From a bacterium TMED198 (GTDB lineage Bacteria > Fidelibacterota > Marinisomatia > SCGC-AAA003-L08 > D37C17): 5,256 nucleotides of DNA. Within the stretch, counting starts at the first letter, position 1, and every line of letters begins with the position of its first letter. Below the pieces are notes generated by a model. It had not been told where the DNA came from. It saw only the letters and a program-made list of their open reading frames with translations, and ran no database searches. Shown here one piece after another: positions 1 to 5,256 of the stretch. The DNA lies in NCBI GenBank assembly GCA_002170735.1, contig NHIV01000060.1, positions 2,349-7,604 on the forward strand. The letters run 5' to 3'. The translations under genes were made by a program, and so were the position numbers.

Positions 1-132
1 TCAAAAGAAATTCAATCTTATAAATGAATGGTGCAAATATCTAATCTCTCCTTATTTATTGATCTGATGTAAATAGATTTAGATCTTAATGGTTTTTTAA
101 AATTTGCAATAAAGCTTCTTTCATAGTGAACT

Positions 133-138
133 TATAAT
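133..138 (+). promoter_or_regulatory. Possible -10 element upstream of the DUF2061 gene
   Basis: A perfect TATAAT lies 86 bp before the ATG at 224. There is no good -35 at standard spacing; the nearest TTGCAA, at 104-109, is 23 bp away, which is too far. In such AT-rich DNA a chance TATAAT is common, so this is weak. If it is used, transcription would start near 145, immediately before the inverted repeat at 152-168. Confidence 0.25.
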
Positions 139-151
139 TACTAAATTTCAG

Positions 152-168
152 TTGAGAATAGATCTCAA
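152..168. repeat. Perfect inverted repeat TTGAGA-N5-TCTCAA (operator-like)
   Basis: Two 6-bp arms (152-157 and 163-168) are exact reverse complements separated by 5 bp, a 17-bp dyad typical in size for a dimeric helix-turn-helix repressor site. It lies 55 bp upstream of the ATG at 224 and just downstream of the TATAAT at 133-138, where a bound protein would block transcription. No regulator gene is visible in the window, so an operator role is inference only. A dyad of this size can also arise by chance. Confidence 0.3.
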
Positions 169-223
169 TAATTGATTAAATTGAAGGTTAAAATTGACGA
201 TAATTAATACTATAAAAACAAAA

Positions 224-430
224 ATGAGTGATAGTTTATTATTAACTATTATATATACGATAGGTCACTTTTTTATTGCGGTTTTATGTGTAACGTTGAT
301 TACAGGTGCATCTTTAGAACTTGCAACCATTGATGCCTTAGTTGAGCCTTTGATTAATGCATTGTGGTTTTATATTCTTCATAAAGTTTATTCAAACTAC
401 AAATCTCGGAAATCATTAAAAAAATATTAA
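224..430 (+). CDS. Small DUF2061-like membrane protein
   Basis: This is a 68-residue protein, probably in the inner membrane. Two hydrophobic helices are visible, at about residues 6-28 and 33-52, followed by a basic, Lys/Arg-rich cytosolic tail. The segment with LITGAS, then EPLINALWFYILHK, matches my memory of DUF2061 proteins, in which a short turn with a Thr-Gly is followed by a second helix ending in 'YxxHE/K'. The family has no settled biochemical function, and none can be read here. I chose ATG 224; an in-frame TTG at 194 would add 10 residues (MTIINTIKTK) of non-conserved look. The gene ends in TAA and is followed within 90 bp by two hairpins, so it is probably transcribed alone. I am fairly confident that the gene is real and moderately confident of the family. 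Confidence 0.75.
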   Translation: MSDSLLLTIIYTIGHFFIAVLCVTLITGASLELATIDALVEPLINALWFYILHKVYSNYKSRKSLKKY

Positions 431-432
431 TT

Positions 433-464
433 CTATTGATCTGGTATAATTCTAGATTCAATAG
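433..464 (+). repeat. Bulged inverted repeat / hairpin just after the DUF2061 stop codon
   Basis: CTATTGA (433-439) pairs with TCAATAG (458-464). After a single bulged T at 457, TCT (440-442) pairs with AGA (454-456). This gives a 10-bp stem with an 11-nt loop, beginning 2 nt after the stop codon. No U-tract follows, so it is not a classical terminator. It could be a 3'-end mRNA structure or, since a TATAAT lies in its loop region, a DNA operator around a promoter for the permease gene. Confidence 0.4.
442..450 (+). promoter_or_regulatory. Extended -10 promoter candidate for the permease gene
   Basis: TGGTATAAT is an exact match to the extended -10 consensus TGnTATAAT of primary-sigma promoters. 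No recognisable -35 exists at 17 bp (422-427 is AAATAT), which extended -10 promoters can tolerate. Transcription would start near 457, giving a leader of about 97 nt before the ATG at 554. The hairpin at 493-519 would lie within that leader. If the host is from the Bacteroidota, whose promoters differ (TAnnTTTG), this match may be fortuitous. Confidence 0.35.
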
Positions 465-492
465 TAATCCTACTAACTTAATGTAGAATTGG

Positions 493-519
493 AAAGCTTC
501 TTTTTTTAGGGGCTTTTTT
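493..519 (+). terminator. Rho-independent terminator-like hairpin
   Basis: AAAGCTTC (493-500) pairs with GGGGCTTT (509-516) as an 8-bp stem with two G-U wobbles. The loop is an 8-nt T-rich stretch (501-508), and the 3' arm runs into a T-tract to 519. It lies 62 bp after the DUF2061 stop and 34 bp before the permease start, so it most simply ends the upstream transcript. If the promoter candidate at 442-450 is used, the same hairpin falls in the permease leader and could act as an attenuator. The low GC content and the two wobbles make it a modest terminator. Confidence 0.55.
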
Positions 520-553
520 GTAAATTTTACAATCAAATTAAATTTTCATATTT

Positions 554-2452
554 ATGACAACTGATCAAATCGCTATATTTTGCATTATAATATTTACTTT
601 CACACTATTTGTTTGGGGTAAGTTGAGATATGATATTGTATCTCTTATATCATTGTGTGTTTTATTTGTTATTGATATACTGCTGGGCTCTGAAAGCTCA
701 AATTTAATTGCAAATAAATCAAATGTTTTTTCAGGTTTTAGTCATCCAGCTGTAATCACTGTCGTAGCAGTGTTGATAGTTAGCAGGGCATTGTATAATT
801 CAGGGGTTGTTGATTTGATTTCTAGAAAAATAGCACCTTTCTCTAAAAATCAATTTGCACATATTACTAGCTTGAGTAGTGTAGTGGCTATTTGTTCAGC
901 CATTATGAATAATGTAGGAGCTTTAGCTTTGATGCTTCCGGTTGCCATTAAAACATCTGTTAAGCAGAAACGATCCCCAAGTGTAATTTTAATGCCATTA
1001 GCTTTTGCTAGTATTTTAGGAGGTATGATAACGATGATAGGGACTCCTCCTAATATTATTATTGCTAATTTTCGTGAGTCTTACCAGGCAATGCTGAAAG
1101 CGGAAGCACTTGAAAATCCAATGTCAGCAGCGGCCAATTATTTTTTACAAAATAATATAAAAATTGAAGAATTCAATCCATCCTCGTTTGGGATGTTTGA
1201 TTTTAGCTCTGTAGGAATATTAATTGCATTTTTAGGAGTGCTCTTTATAGCATTTATTGGATGGAGATTAATTCCTAAAGAATCATTTAAGAAGCCTGGC
1301 TCAGGTGTACATTTTTCTATAGATGAGTATATAACTGAAATTCGGATTCCTGAAAAATCCAAATTTATTGGATTAAAGGTCAAAGATGTAGAGAAATTTA
1401 CTGAGAATAGGCTCTCAATATTTGGATTCATAAATGAGACAGGAAAGGTTCAATCCTTTAATGGTAATAAAGTTATAAAGGAAAAAGATAGATTCTTAAT
1501 TAAATCTGATCCCGTTGATTTAAAAGTTATGATGGATGAATACACTATAAGATTTACTAAAAAAATGCGAGAACGCATTGATAGATTGAAAGATGAAAAT
1601 ACTATATTTAAAGAGGTGTTGATTACTCCGGGATCTAAACTAGAAAATAGAAATCGTACCTATCTTAGAAGGCGCTCATCAAATTCATTAGTATTAATGG
1701 CGATTGCTCGACAAGGGAAACCCATTCGTAAACGTTTAGAAAAAGTTAAGTTTCGTATTGGAGACGTTCTATTGCTTCAAGGCAATGTAGACAACCTTGA
1801 AAATAATATTAATTTACTTGGCTTGTTGCCACTTGAACAAAGAGAGATGCAGATAGGCATTTTCTCTAAGGTTGGCCTTTCTTTATTGATTTTTTTTGGA
1901 GCTATTTTATCAAGTATTTTAGGATTTTTACCTACAACGATAGCATTTGTTATCGCCGTATTGCTTTATGTTTTAACAGGAATTTTACCAATTCGTCAAT
2001 TATATCAAGAAATAGATTGGCCAATTATTATTTTATTAGGAGCGATGATTCCTGTTAGCAATGCCCTACAAACAACTGGCAGCTCTCAGTTGTTAGCGTC
2101 ATTTTTGGTAGGTGTAACAGAAGGGCTGCCCCCTTGGTCCATACTATCTATAATCATGATTATAACCATGTGCCTATCAGATATTGTTAATAATGCTGCT
2201 ACCGCTCTTATTATGGCTCCTATTTCAGCGGGTATTGCAATATCATTAGGTGTGAGTATTGATCCGTTTTTAATGGCTGTTGCTGTAGGGGCCTCTTGCG
2301 CTTTTCTTACTCCTATAGGTCATCAGTGTAATGCTATTATTTTAGGTCCAGGAGGATACAAGTTTTCAGATTACTGGAAAATGGGACTGCCTTTAGAAAT
2401 TTTAATTGTTCTTATAGGGACTCCATTGATAGTTTACTTCTGGCCGCTTTAA
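554..2452 (+). CDS. SLC13/DASS-family permease with two RCK_C (TrkA_C) domains
   Basis: This 632-residue inner-membrane transporter probably moves an anion (sulfate, a dicarboxylate or similar) with Na+ or H+. The two membrane halves are residues about 1-240 and 435-632. Each carries a family hairpin motif: MNN at 118-120 with GTPPN at 163-167 in the first half, and SDIVNN at 542-547 with TPIGHQCN at 586-593 in the second. These repeated Asn/Thr-Pro-Gly motifs form the substrate and cation site in DASS transporters. Between the halves lie two soluble segments, about 255-328 and 350-425, with the RCK_C/TrkA_C pattern ('..IPEKSKFIGLKVKDV..' and '..GDVLLLQG..'). The layout matches YfbS-type permeases of about 600 residues, so the gene looks complete. 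The substrate cannot be read from sequence; RCK_C domains suggest gating by a ligand such as a nucleotide. It appears to be a single-gene unit. The minus-strand frame inside it is a shadow. Confidence 0.9.
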   Translation: MTTDQIAIFCIIIFTFTLFVWGKLRYDIVSLISLCVLFVIDILLGSESSNLIANKSNVFSGFSHPAVITVVAVLIVSRALYNSGVVDLISRKIAPFSKNQFAHITSLSSVVAICSAIMNNVGALALMLPVAIKTSVKQKRSPSVILMPLAFASILGGMITMIGTPPNIIIANFRESYQAMLKAEALENPMSAAANYFLQNNIKIEEFNPSSFGMFDFSSVGILIAFLGVLFIAFIGWRLIPKESFKKPGSGVHFSIDEYITEIRIPEKSKFIGLKVKDVEKFTENRLSIFGFINETGKVQSFNGNKVIKEKDRFLIKSDPVDLKVMMDEYTIRFTKKMRERIDRLKDENTIFKEVLITPGSKLENRNRTYLRRRSSNSLVLMAIARQGKPIRKRLEKVKFRIGDVLLLQGNVDNLENNINLLGLLPLEQREMQIGIFSKVGLSLLIFFGAILSSILGFLPTTIAFVIAVLLYVLTGILPIRQLYQEIDWPIIILLGAMIPVSNALQTTGSSQLLASFLVGVTEGLPPWSILSIIMIITMCLSDIVNNAATALIMAPISAGIAISLGVSIDPFLMAVAVGASCAFLTPIGHQCNAIILGPGGYKFSDYWKMGLPLEILIVLIGTPLIVYFWPL

Positions 2453-2487
2453 ATAATTGATCCTAATGTCATGTAAATTGATTCCAA

Positions 2488-2646
2488 ATGCTATCTAGAC
2501 TATTTTTATTAAAAAATAAAAAATGTTGTGGAGAGGGCTGTCTTATGTGTCCATATGAGCCTCAACACTCACTAAATTCAAAAATTATTCGAAAAGAAAT
2601 AATTCAAGTTTGCAACGAGGAAGAGCTTGATGTTATTAATCGTTAG
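2488..2646 (+). CDS. 52-aa cysteine-rich protein, DUF5522-like (CCGxGCxxCPY)
   Basis: A short frame runs from ATG 2488 to TAG 2644-2646. Its core at residues 13-23 is CCGEGCLMCPY, followed by E-P-Q-H. That Cys-Cys-Gly-x-Gly-Cys-x-x-Cys-Pro-Tyr pattern recurs in small bacterial proteins (DUF5522) and resembles the cysteine signature of the oxidoreductase-like OXLD1 N-terminal domain. Four closely spaced cysteines (13, 14, 18, 21) could bind a metal or take part in redox chemistry, and Cys42 is separate. The remainder (residues 30-52) is a charged, probably helical tail. The N-terminus MLSRLFLLKNKK is short and basic-hydrophobic. The gene lies 35 bp after the permease and 113 bp before the SRPBCC gene. 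The motif in a real start-to-stop frame makes chance unlikely. The function is unknown. Confidence 0.72.
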   Translation: MLSRLFLLKNKKCCGEGCLMCPYEPQHSLNSKIIRKEIIQVCNEEELDVINR

Positions 2647-2759
2647 TTTTATTGTAAATCAATCTGAAGATTTATGTCTTTCCTTCTATTTTTTATTTTA
2701 ATACTGTAAGGCATTGTAACATGTTCTTTATGGAGGTTTTTTATTTTTTAAATTTCACC

Positions 2760-3281
2760 ATGAAAAGTACAGTTGAAAAGAAAGATAGATACAATTGGTG
2801 TGTAACTGGAACTCTGGACACCCATCTGAGCTCATCGGATTTGTGGAATATCATATCTAGACCTTCAAATCTAGAGTTGTTCCATCCTTTTTGTGATAAG
2901 AATCCAGTAATTGCTTGGCCTGGTGTAGGTTCTATTGATCAAATCTTTTACTATAGTGGCTTAGTTTTAGAGAGAAACTTTATAAGCTGGATTGAAAATA
3001 AAGGGTATGACTTGTTAATTGGTAAAAAAAATGGAGAGCTATCGTTTGTTTCTTGGCAAATCAAGGAAAATGGAGGTGGATCAAAATTATCAGTTTCAAT
3101 ATACCCCTATGCTTACAACAAGGGAAGAAAGTTAATTAATATCCTCCCCTATTTGTTAGTAGTTAAACCTATCTTGACCAGCTATATAAATTCTGTTATG
3201 AAGGGGCTTGAGCACTACATAAATACAAATAGAAAAGTGAAAAAAAATCAGTTTGGAAATCATAAATTTTTTTCAAATTAA
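2760..3281 (+). CDS. SRPBCC (START-like) family protein
   Basis: This 173-residue soluble protein is probably an SRPBCC helix-grip fold, a family with a deep hydrophobic cavity for lipids, polyketides or aromatic ligands. The visible pattern is an N-terminal beta strand (WCVTGTLDTHLS, about 13-24), then 'S..LWNIISRPSNLELFHPFC' (26-45), the usual helix-kink region. Next come a 'GVGSIDQI' turn and strands through about 117, then a long C-terminal helix (about 125-156) that would close the cavity. The tail is Lys/Asn-rich. I chose ATG 2760 because homologous-looking sequence begins there. Upstream in-frame ATGs at 2721 and 2730 would add a hydrophobic leader (MFFMEVFYFLNFT), which is possible but atypical; the GGAGG at 2732-2736 is too far from 2760 to act as its ribosome site. 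It is followed 6 bp later by the hotdog gene, so the two are probably co-transcribed. The ligand is unknown. Confidence 0.75.
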   Translation: MKSTVEKKDRYNWCVTGTLDTHLSSSDLWNIISRPSNLELFHPFCDKNPVIAWPGVGSIDQIFYYSGLVLERNFISWIENKGYDLLIGKKNGELSFVSWQIKENGGGSKLSVSIYPYAYNKGRKLINILPYLLVVKPILTSYINSVMKGLEHYINTNRKVKKNQFGNHKFFSN

Positions 3282-3287
3282 TTGACA

Positions 3288-3725
3288 ATGAATAAAGACC
3301 ACTTTAAAAATATAATTAACGGCTATAGAAGCGCACCAATTAATCAAATTTTTAAACCAAAAATGAAGATTGGTTTAGGCAAATGTGAAATTGAGATGGA
3401 AATATCAGAACAATTGCATCATTCCGCAAATAGTTTACATGGCTCTGTTTATTTTAAAATGCTAGATGATGCTGCTTGGGGAGCTTCAAACAGCTATGTA
3501 GAAGATGTGTTTTTATTTACTCATAATTTTAATATATATTTAACCAGGCCAGTGTCGAGTGGTGTAATTAGGGCGGTAGGTCAAGTTGTTAATCAAGAAA
3601 ATGGAAAAATTAATGCTGACTCTACTCTTTATGACTCTGGAAAAAATGAAATAGGTCGAGGGTCTGGTATCTTCATGAGAAGTAAATATTTACTAACGAA
3701 TGCGATTGGTTTTAATGCAAAATAG
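3288..3725 (+). CDS. PaaI-like hotdog-fold thioesterase
   Basis: This 145-residue protein has the hotdog-fold acyl-CoA thioesterase signature of the PaaI/4HBT type: the stretch HHSANSLHGSVYFKMLDDAA (residues 44-63) contains HG (51-52), then a hydrophobic run and Asp60-Asp61, followed by the AAW helix. In the family, HG...D..A places the catalytic Asp on the central helix; here Asp60 aligns best. Strands follow with FTHNFNIYLTRPV (77-89), the usual 'D..v.flrPa' strand, and GRGSGIFMRS near the end. The expected reaction is hydrolysis of a CoA or ACP thioester; the acyl group is unknown. The length is normal. I chose ATG 3288; an in-frame TTG at 3282 would add two residues. It begins 6 bp after the SRPBCC stop and ends 17 bp before the pirin start, so it sits in the middle of a compact three-gene unit. 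Confidence 0.82.
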   Translation: MNKDHFKNIINGYRSAPINQIFKPKMKIGLGKCEIEMEISEQLHHSANSLHGSVYFKMLDDAAWGASNSYVEDVFLFTHNFNIYLTRPVSSGVIRAVGQVVNQENGKINADSTLYDSGKNEIGRGSGIFMRSKYLLTNAIGFNAK

Positions 3726-3742
3726 CAGAAAATACCTTTTTT

Positions 3743-4873
3743 ATGTTTAGAGAGAAAACTAAAGAGTCAAATTTTATTGATAGAAGTCAGTTTTTAAAAA
3801 AAGCTAGTCACCTTCTACTGGGCATGTTTGCAATGATCAACTTTCCTTTTGCAAGTTCAAAATTTTTTTCGGAGAAATCAAATATGTTCAAAACTTCAAA
3901 ACTACCCAATATTGGGCCATGGCCCACATTAGATCCATTTTTATTTTGCGTTCACCATAATGATAGCTATCCAAGAGGAAATGACGTTATGGGGCCGGAT
4001 GAAGAGCTAGATGGTAGAAACCTAGGTAGTGACTTCTCTAACTTAAATGGCTGGAGCATGTACCATGGCAGCAAAGTCCCTGGTTTTCCAAGGCACCCAC
4101 ACAGGGGGTTTGAAACAATCACGATTGTTGACAAGGGTTTGATCGACCATTCAGACTCATTGGGATACTCCGCTCGCTATGGAGATGGAGATGTCCAGTG
4201 GCTTACGGCTGGAGATGGAATTGAGCATTCAGAGATGTTCCCATTGCTAGATAAAGAAGATTCAAATCCAATTGATTTTTTTCAAATTTGGATTAACCTT
4301 AAATCGGATAATAAAAGAGTATCTCCAAATTTTTCCATGTTTTGGAAAGATAAGATTCCCAAGGTAATTGAATATGATAAAAATAAATTAAGAACAGAGG
4401 TTCAAGTGATCGCAGGGGCATACAAAAACAAGAACGCTCCTAATCCTCCTCCAAACTCTTGGGCAGTAGAAAAACAAAATTTTGTAAATATTTGGAAAAT
4501 TAAGCTTGATAGCAAAGCAGAGTTTGTATTGCCTGAGGTTGAAAAGGGTGTTTCAAGAACATTATATTTTTACAAAGGTAGATCTTTATCTATAAATGAT
4601 CAAAACATAAATTATAGATCAATGATTGAAATTGACGGATCAGATCAAGTTAAAATATCATCATTGAGTGATGAATCTTTTGTTTTGCTTCTCCAGGCTA
4701 GGCCTATTAATGAACCGATTGTTAAGTACGGACCATTTGTTATGAATAATAGAAAAGAAATTGAGGAAGCCTTTGAGGACTATAACCGAGGTGGTTTTGG
4801 AGGTTGGGACTGGTCTGATAGCGGGCCTGTACATGGCAGGAAGTATAAAAAATTTGCAATTGGAGATAACTAG
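3743..4873 (+). CDS. Pirin family protein with N-terminal leader, probably exported
   Basis: This 376-residue bicupin of the pirin family has HPHRGFETIT at 118-127 and GIEHSEMF at 159-166, giving the expected metal ligands His118, His120, His162 and Glu164 (equivalent to human pirin His56, His58, His101 and Glu103). The C-terminal cupin ends in KYGPFVMNNRKEIEEAFEDY (328-347), the standard pirin tail. It belongs to the longer bacterial subtype in which 'HHND.YP.GN..MGP' (71-84) precedes the cupin core. The first ~45 residues are extra. They contain DRSQFLKKA (13-21) and a hydrophobic stretch HLLLGMFAMINFPFA (23-37) ending at Ala-Ser-Ser, like a Tat or Sec signal but with only one Arg of the twin pair. 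Some pirins act as quercetin dioxygenases and others as regulators; the role here is unknown. The gene follows the hotdog gene by 17 bp and closes the operon. Confidence 0.9.
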   Translation: MFREKTKESNFIDRSQFLKKASHLLLGMFAMINFPFASSKFFSEKSNMFKTSKLPNIGPWPTLDPFLFCVHHNDSYPRGNDVMGPDEELDGRNLGSDFSNLNGWSMYHGSKVPGFPRHPHRGFETITIVDKGLIDHSDSLGYSARYGDGDVQWLTAGDGIEHSEMFPLLDKEDSNPIDFFQIWINLKSDNKRVSPNFSMFWKDKIPKVIEYDKNKLRTEVQVIAGAYKNKNAPNPPPNSWAVEKQNFVNIWKIKLDSKAEFVLPEVEKGVSRTLYFYKGRSLSINDQNINYRSMIEIDGSDQVKISSLSDESFVLLLQARPINEPIVKYGPFVMNNRKEIEEAFEDYNRGGFGGWDWSDSGPVHGRKYKKFAIGDN

Positions 4874-4890
4874 ATTTTTTTGATAGGCTT

Positions 4891-4920
4891 TTGAAAATTA
4901 AAATTAATTTATGTAACAAT
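4891..4920 (+). promoter_or_regulatory. Weak promoter candidate before the selenoprotein gene
   Basis: TTGAAA (4891-4896) resembles a -35 box, and TGTAACAAT (4912-4920) resembles a degenerate extended -10 at 18-bp spacing (4 of 6 matches to TATAAT). The 93-bp gap between the pirin stop and the GTG at 4967 is long for this window and suggests a new transcript start. No clear terminator follows the pirin gene, so read-through from the upstream operon remains possible. Confidence 0.25.
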
Positions 4921-4966
4921 AAGTAAAATAATGTTTAATGTTTAAGCCATTTGTTTAAGTTTGGTA

Positions 4967-5256
4967 GTGAAAATTTTATTAAGTATTCTATCTTTACCAC
5001 TTCTTTCTCTTTCAATATTGTTTGGTCAGTACGACTACACCTTGGTTGATTTAAATCCTAATTCAACGTCATTCCAAGAAAATGTTGGTCCAAATATTTC
5101 ATCTGATCAAATTACCTTACATTATTTTGGCTACTACTATTGAGGCATTTGTGCCGCTCGGTTCGAGCAGCTTGATGATCTACTTGAAGGACTAAACGAC
5201 CTTGGATATAGCCAAGTAAAGCTAGTAGGTATTGGAAAATCTACCCATGAATCTTC
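4967..5256 (+). CDS. SelenoP-like secreted thioredoxin-fold selenoprotein (in-frame UGA = Sec), 3' truncated by window edge
   Basis: The frame from GTG 4967 reads through one UGA (5141-5143) and stays open to the right edge, 96 codons in view. An in-frame TTG at 4961 would add two residues. Residues 1-21 (MKILLSILSLPLLSLSILFG, then Gln) form a clear Sec signal peptide with no lipobox Cys, so the protein is periplasmic or secreted. A linker with DLNPNSTSFQENVGP precedes a strand (ITLHYFGYYY), then Sec59-Gly-Ile-Cys62. Sec-x-x-Cys replaces the redox CxxC of a thioredoxin fold. After it, AARFEQLDDLLEGLNDLGYS then VKLVGIGK mirrors the SELENOP N-terminal domain, where U-x-x-C is followed by L..L...L...GYS and a strand. 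The expected role is an extracytoplasmic thiol/peroxide redox reaction; the substrate is unknown. Conventional gene calling would stop at the UGA or miss the gene. Coding similarity on both sides of the UGA and the adjacent hairpin support Sec over a nonsense mutation. Confidence 0.82.
5141..5143 (+). other. Recoded UGA codon (selenocysteine, residue 59)
   Basis: This is the only in-frame TGA in the gene. It falls at the first position of a CxxC-type motif (TGA GGC ATT TGT). All 22 Trp codons in the five larger genes of the window are TGG, so a UGA=Trp code is unlikely. Downstream sequence keeps the thioredoxin-like pattern in the same frame, which would not be expected after a true stop. Confidence 0.8.
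5149..5175 (+). promoter_or_regulatory. Putative bacterial SECIS element
   Basis: GCTCG (5156-5160) and CGAGC (5164-5168) form a perfect 5-bp stem with the loop GTT. The stem extends below a C-A mismatch by 5154-5170 and 5153-5171, then by weaker pairs down to 5149-5175. The loop begins with G at 5161 (GG at 5160-5161 if the top pair opens), 17 nt after the UGA. Bacterial SECIS elements bound by SelB usually have a G among the first loop bases and an apical loop about 16-37 nt after the UGA. About 70% of 5151-5171 is G or C, far above the window. An alternative hairpin, GGCA/TGCC (5144-5155), would compete with or stack on its base. Confidence 0.65.

Noticed and set aside
2..67. A frame open from the left edge to TGA 65-67 (22 codons), possibly the C-terminal end of an upstream gene.
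   Set aside because: It is too short to judge, shows no family pattern and has no clear terminator after it. It may be a real gene tail, but the window gives no support.
111..121. An AAAGCTTCTTT 11-mer repeated at 111-121 and 493-503.
   Set aside because: The second copy is the 5' arm of the terminator-like hairpin. The first has no partner arm, and the match is most likely chance in AT-rich DNA.
354..536. Minus-strand 60-codon frame.
   Set aside because: It overlaps the end of the DUF2061 gene and both hairpins, and its composition is low-complexity Lys/Leu/Ile. It looks like a shadow frame.
1138..1431. Minus-strand 97-codon frame.
   Set aside because: It lies wholly inside the well-supported permease gene and has no recognisable pattern.
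4961..5143. A stand-alone 60-aa secreted peptide ending at the UGA.
   Set aside because: The frame continues with a U-x-x-C motif, thioredoxin-like sequence and a SECIS-like stem, so read-through as a selenoprotein explains it better.
5141..5143. UGA read as Trp under an alternative code.
   Set aside because: All 22 Trp codons in the larger genes are TGG, which is not expected for an AT-rich genome with UGA=Trp. Sec also fits the redox motif.
1..5256. CRISPR arrays, tRNA/rRNA genes, insertion sequences or attachment sites.
   Set aside because: No spaced direct repeats, cloverleaf patterns, transposase motifs or terminal inverted repeats were seen on either strand.

Overview
This is an AT-rich (roughly one third GC) bacterial window with all recognisable genes on the + strand. 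The gene style fits a marine member of the Bacteroidota/Marinimicrobia (FCB) neighbourhood: short intergenic gaps, few clear Shine-Dalgarno sites, a secreted protein with a '...LFGQYDY...' type N-terminus, and small DUF2061- and DUF5522-like proteins. That placement is an inference from gene style, not a demonstrated assignment.

Layout. (i) 1-223: intergenic, with a weak promoter-like site and a perfect 6-bp inverted repeat. (ii) 224-430: small two-helix membrane protein of DUF2061 type, followed by a bulged hairpin (433-464) and an intrinsic-terminator-like hairpin (493-519). (iii) 554-2452: a 632-aa SLC13/DASS-type ion-coupled anion permease with two cytosolic RCK_C (TrkA_C) domains between its two membrane halves. 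(iv) 2488-2646: a 52-aa cysteine-rich protein of the CCGxGCxxCPY type, easily missed because of its size. (v) 2760-4873: three tightly spaced genes, probably one operon, encoding an SRPBCC (START-like) protein, a PaaI-like hotdog thioesterase and a pirin with an unusual N-terminal leader. (vi) 4967 to the right edge: the start of an exported thioredoxin-like protein whose frame is interrupted by one UGA and then continues, open, to the window end.

The most notable item is (vi). The UGA sits exactly where the first residue of a redox CxxC motif would be (UGA-Gly-Ile-Cys). It is followed by a GC-rich stem-loop, with a G-starting apical loop 17 nt after the UGA, as in bacterial SECIS elements. 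The flanking protein resembles the thioredoxin-like N-terminal domain of selenoprotein P (U-x-x-C, then L..L...L...GYS). I read this as a secreted bacterial SelenoP-like selenoprotein, cut off by the window edge. All 22 Trp codons in the five larger genes are UGG, which argues against a UGA=Trp code.

How the genes work together is only partly visible. The SRPBCC/hotdog/pirin trio looks like one transcription unit whose substrate is unknown. The permease and the selenoprotein appear to be separate units.
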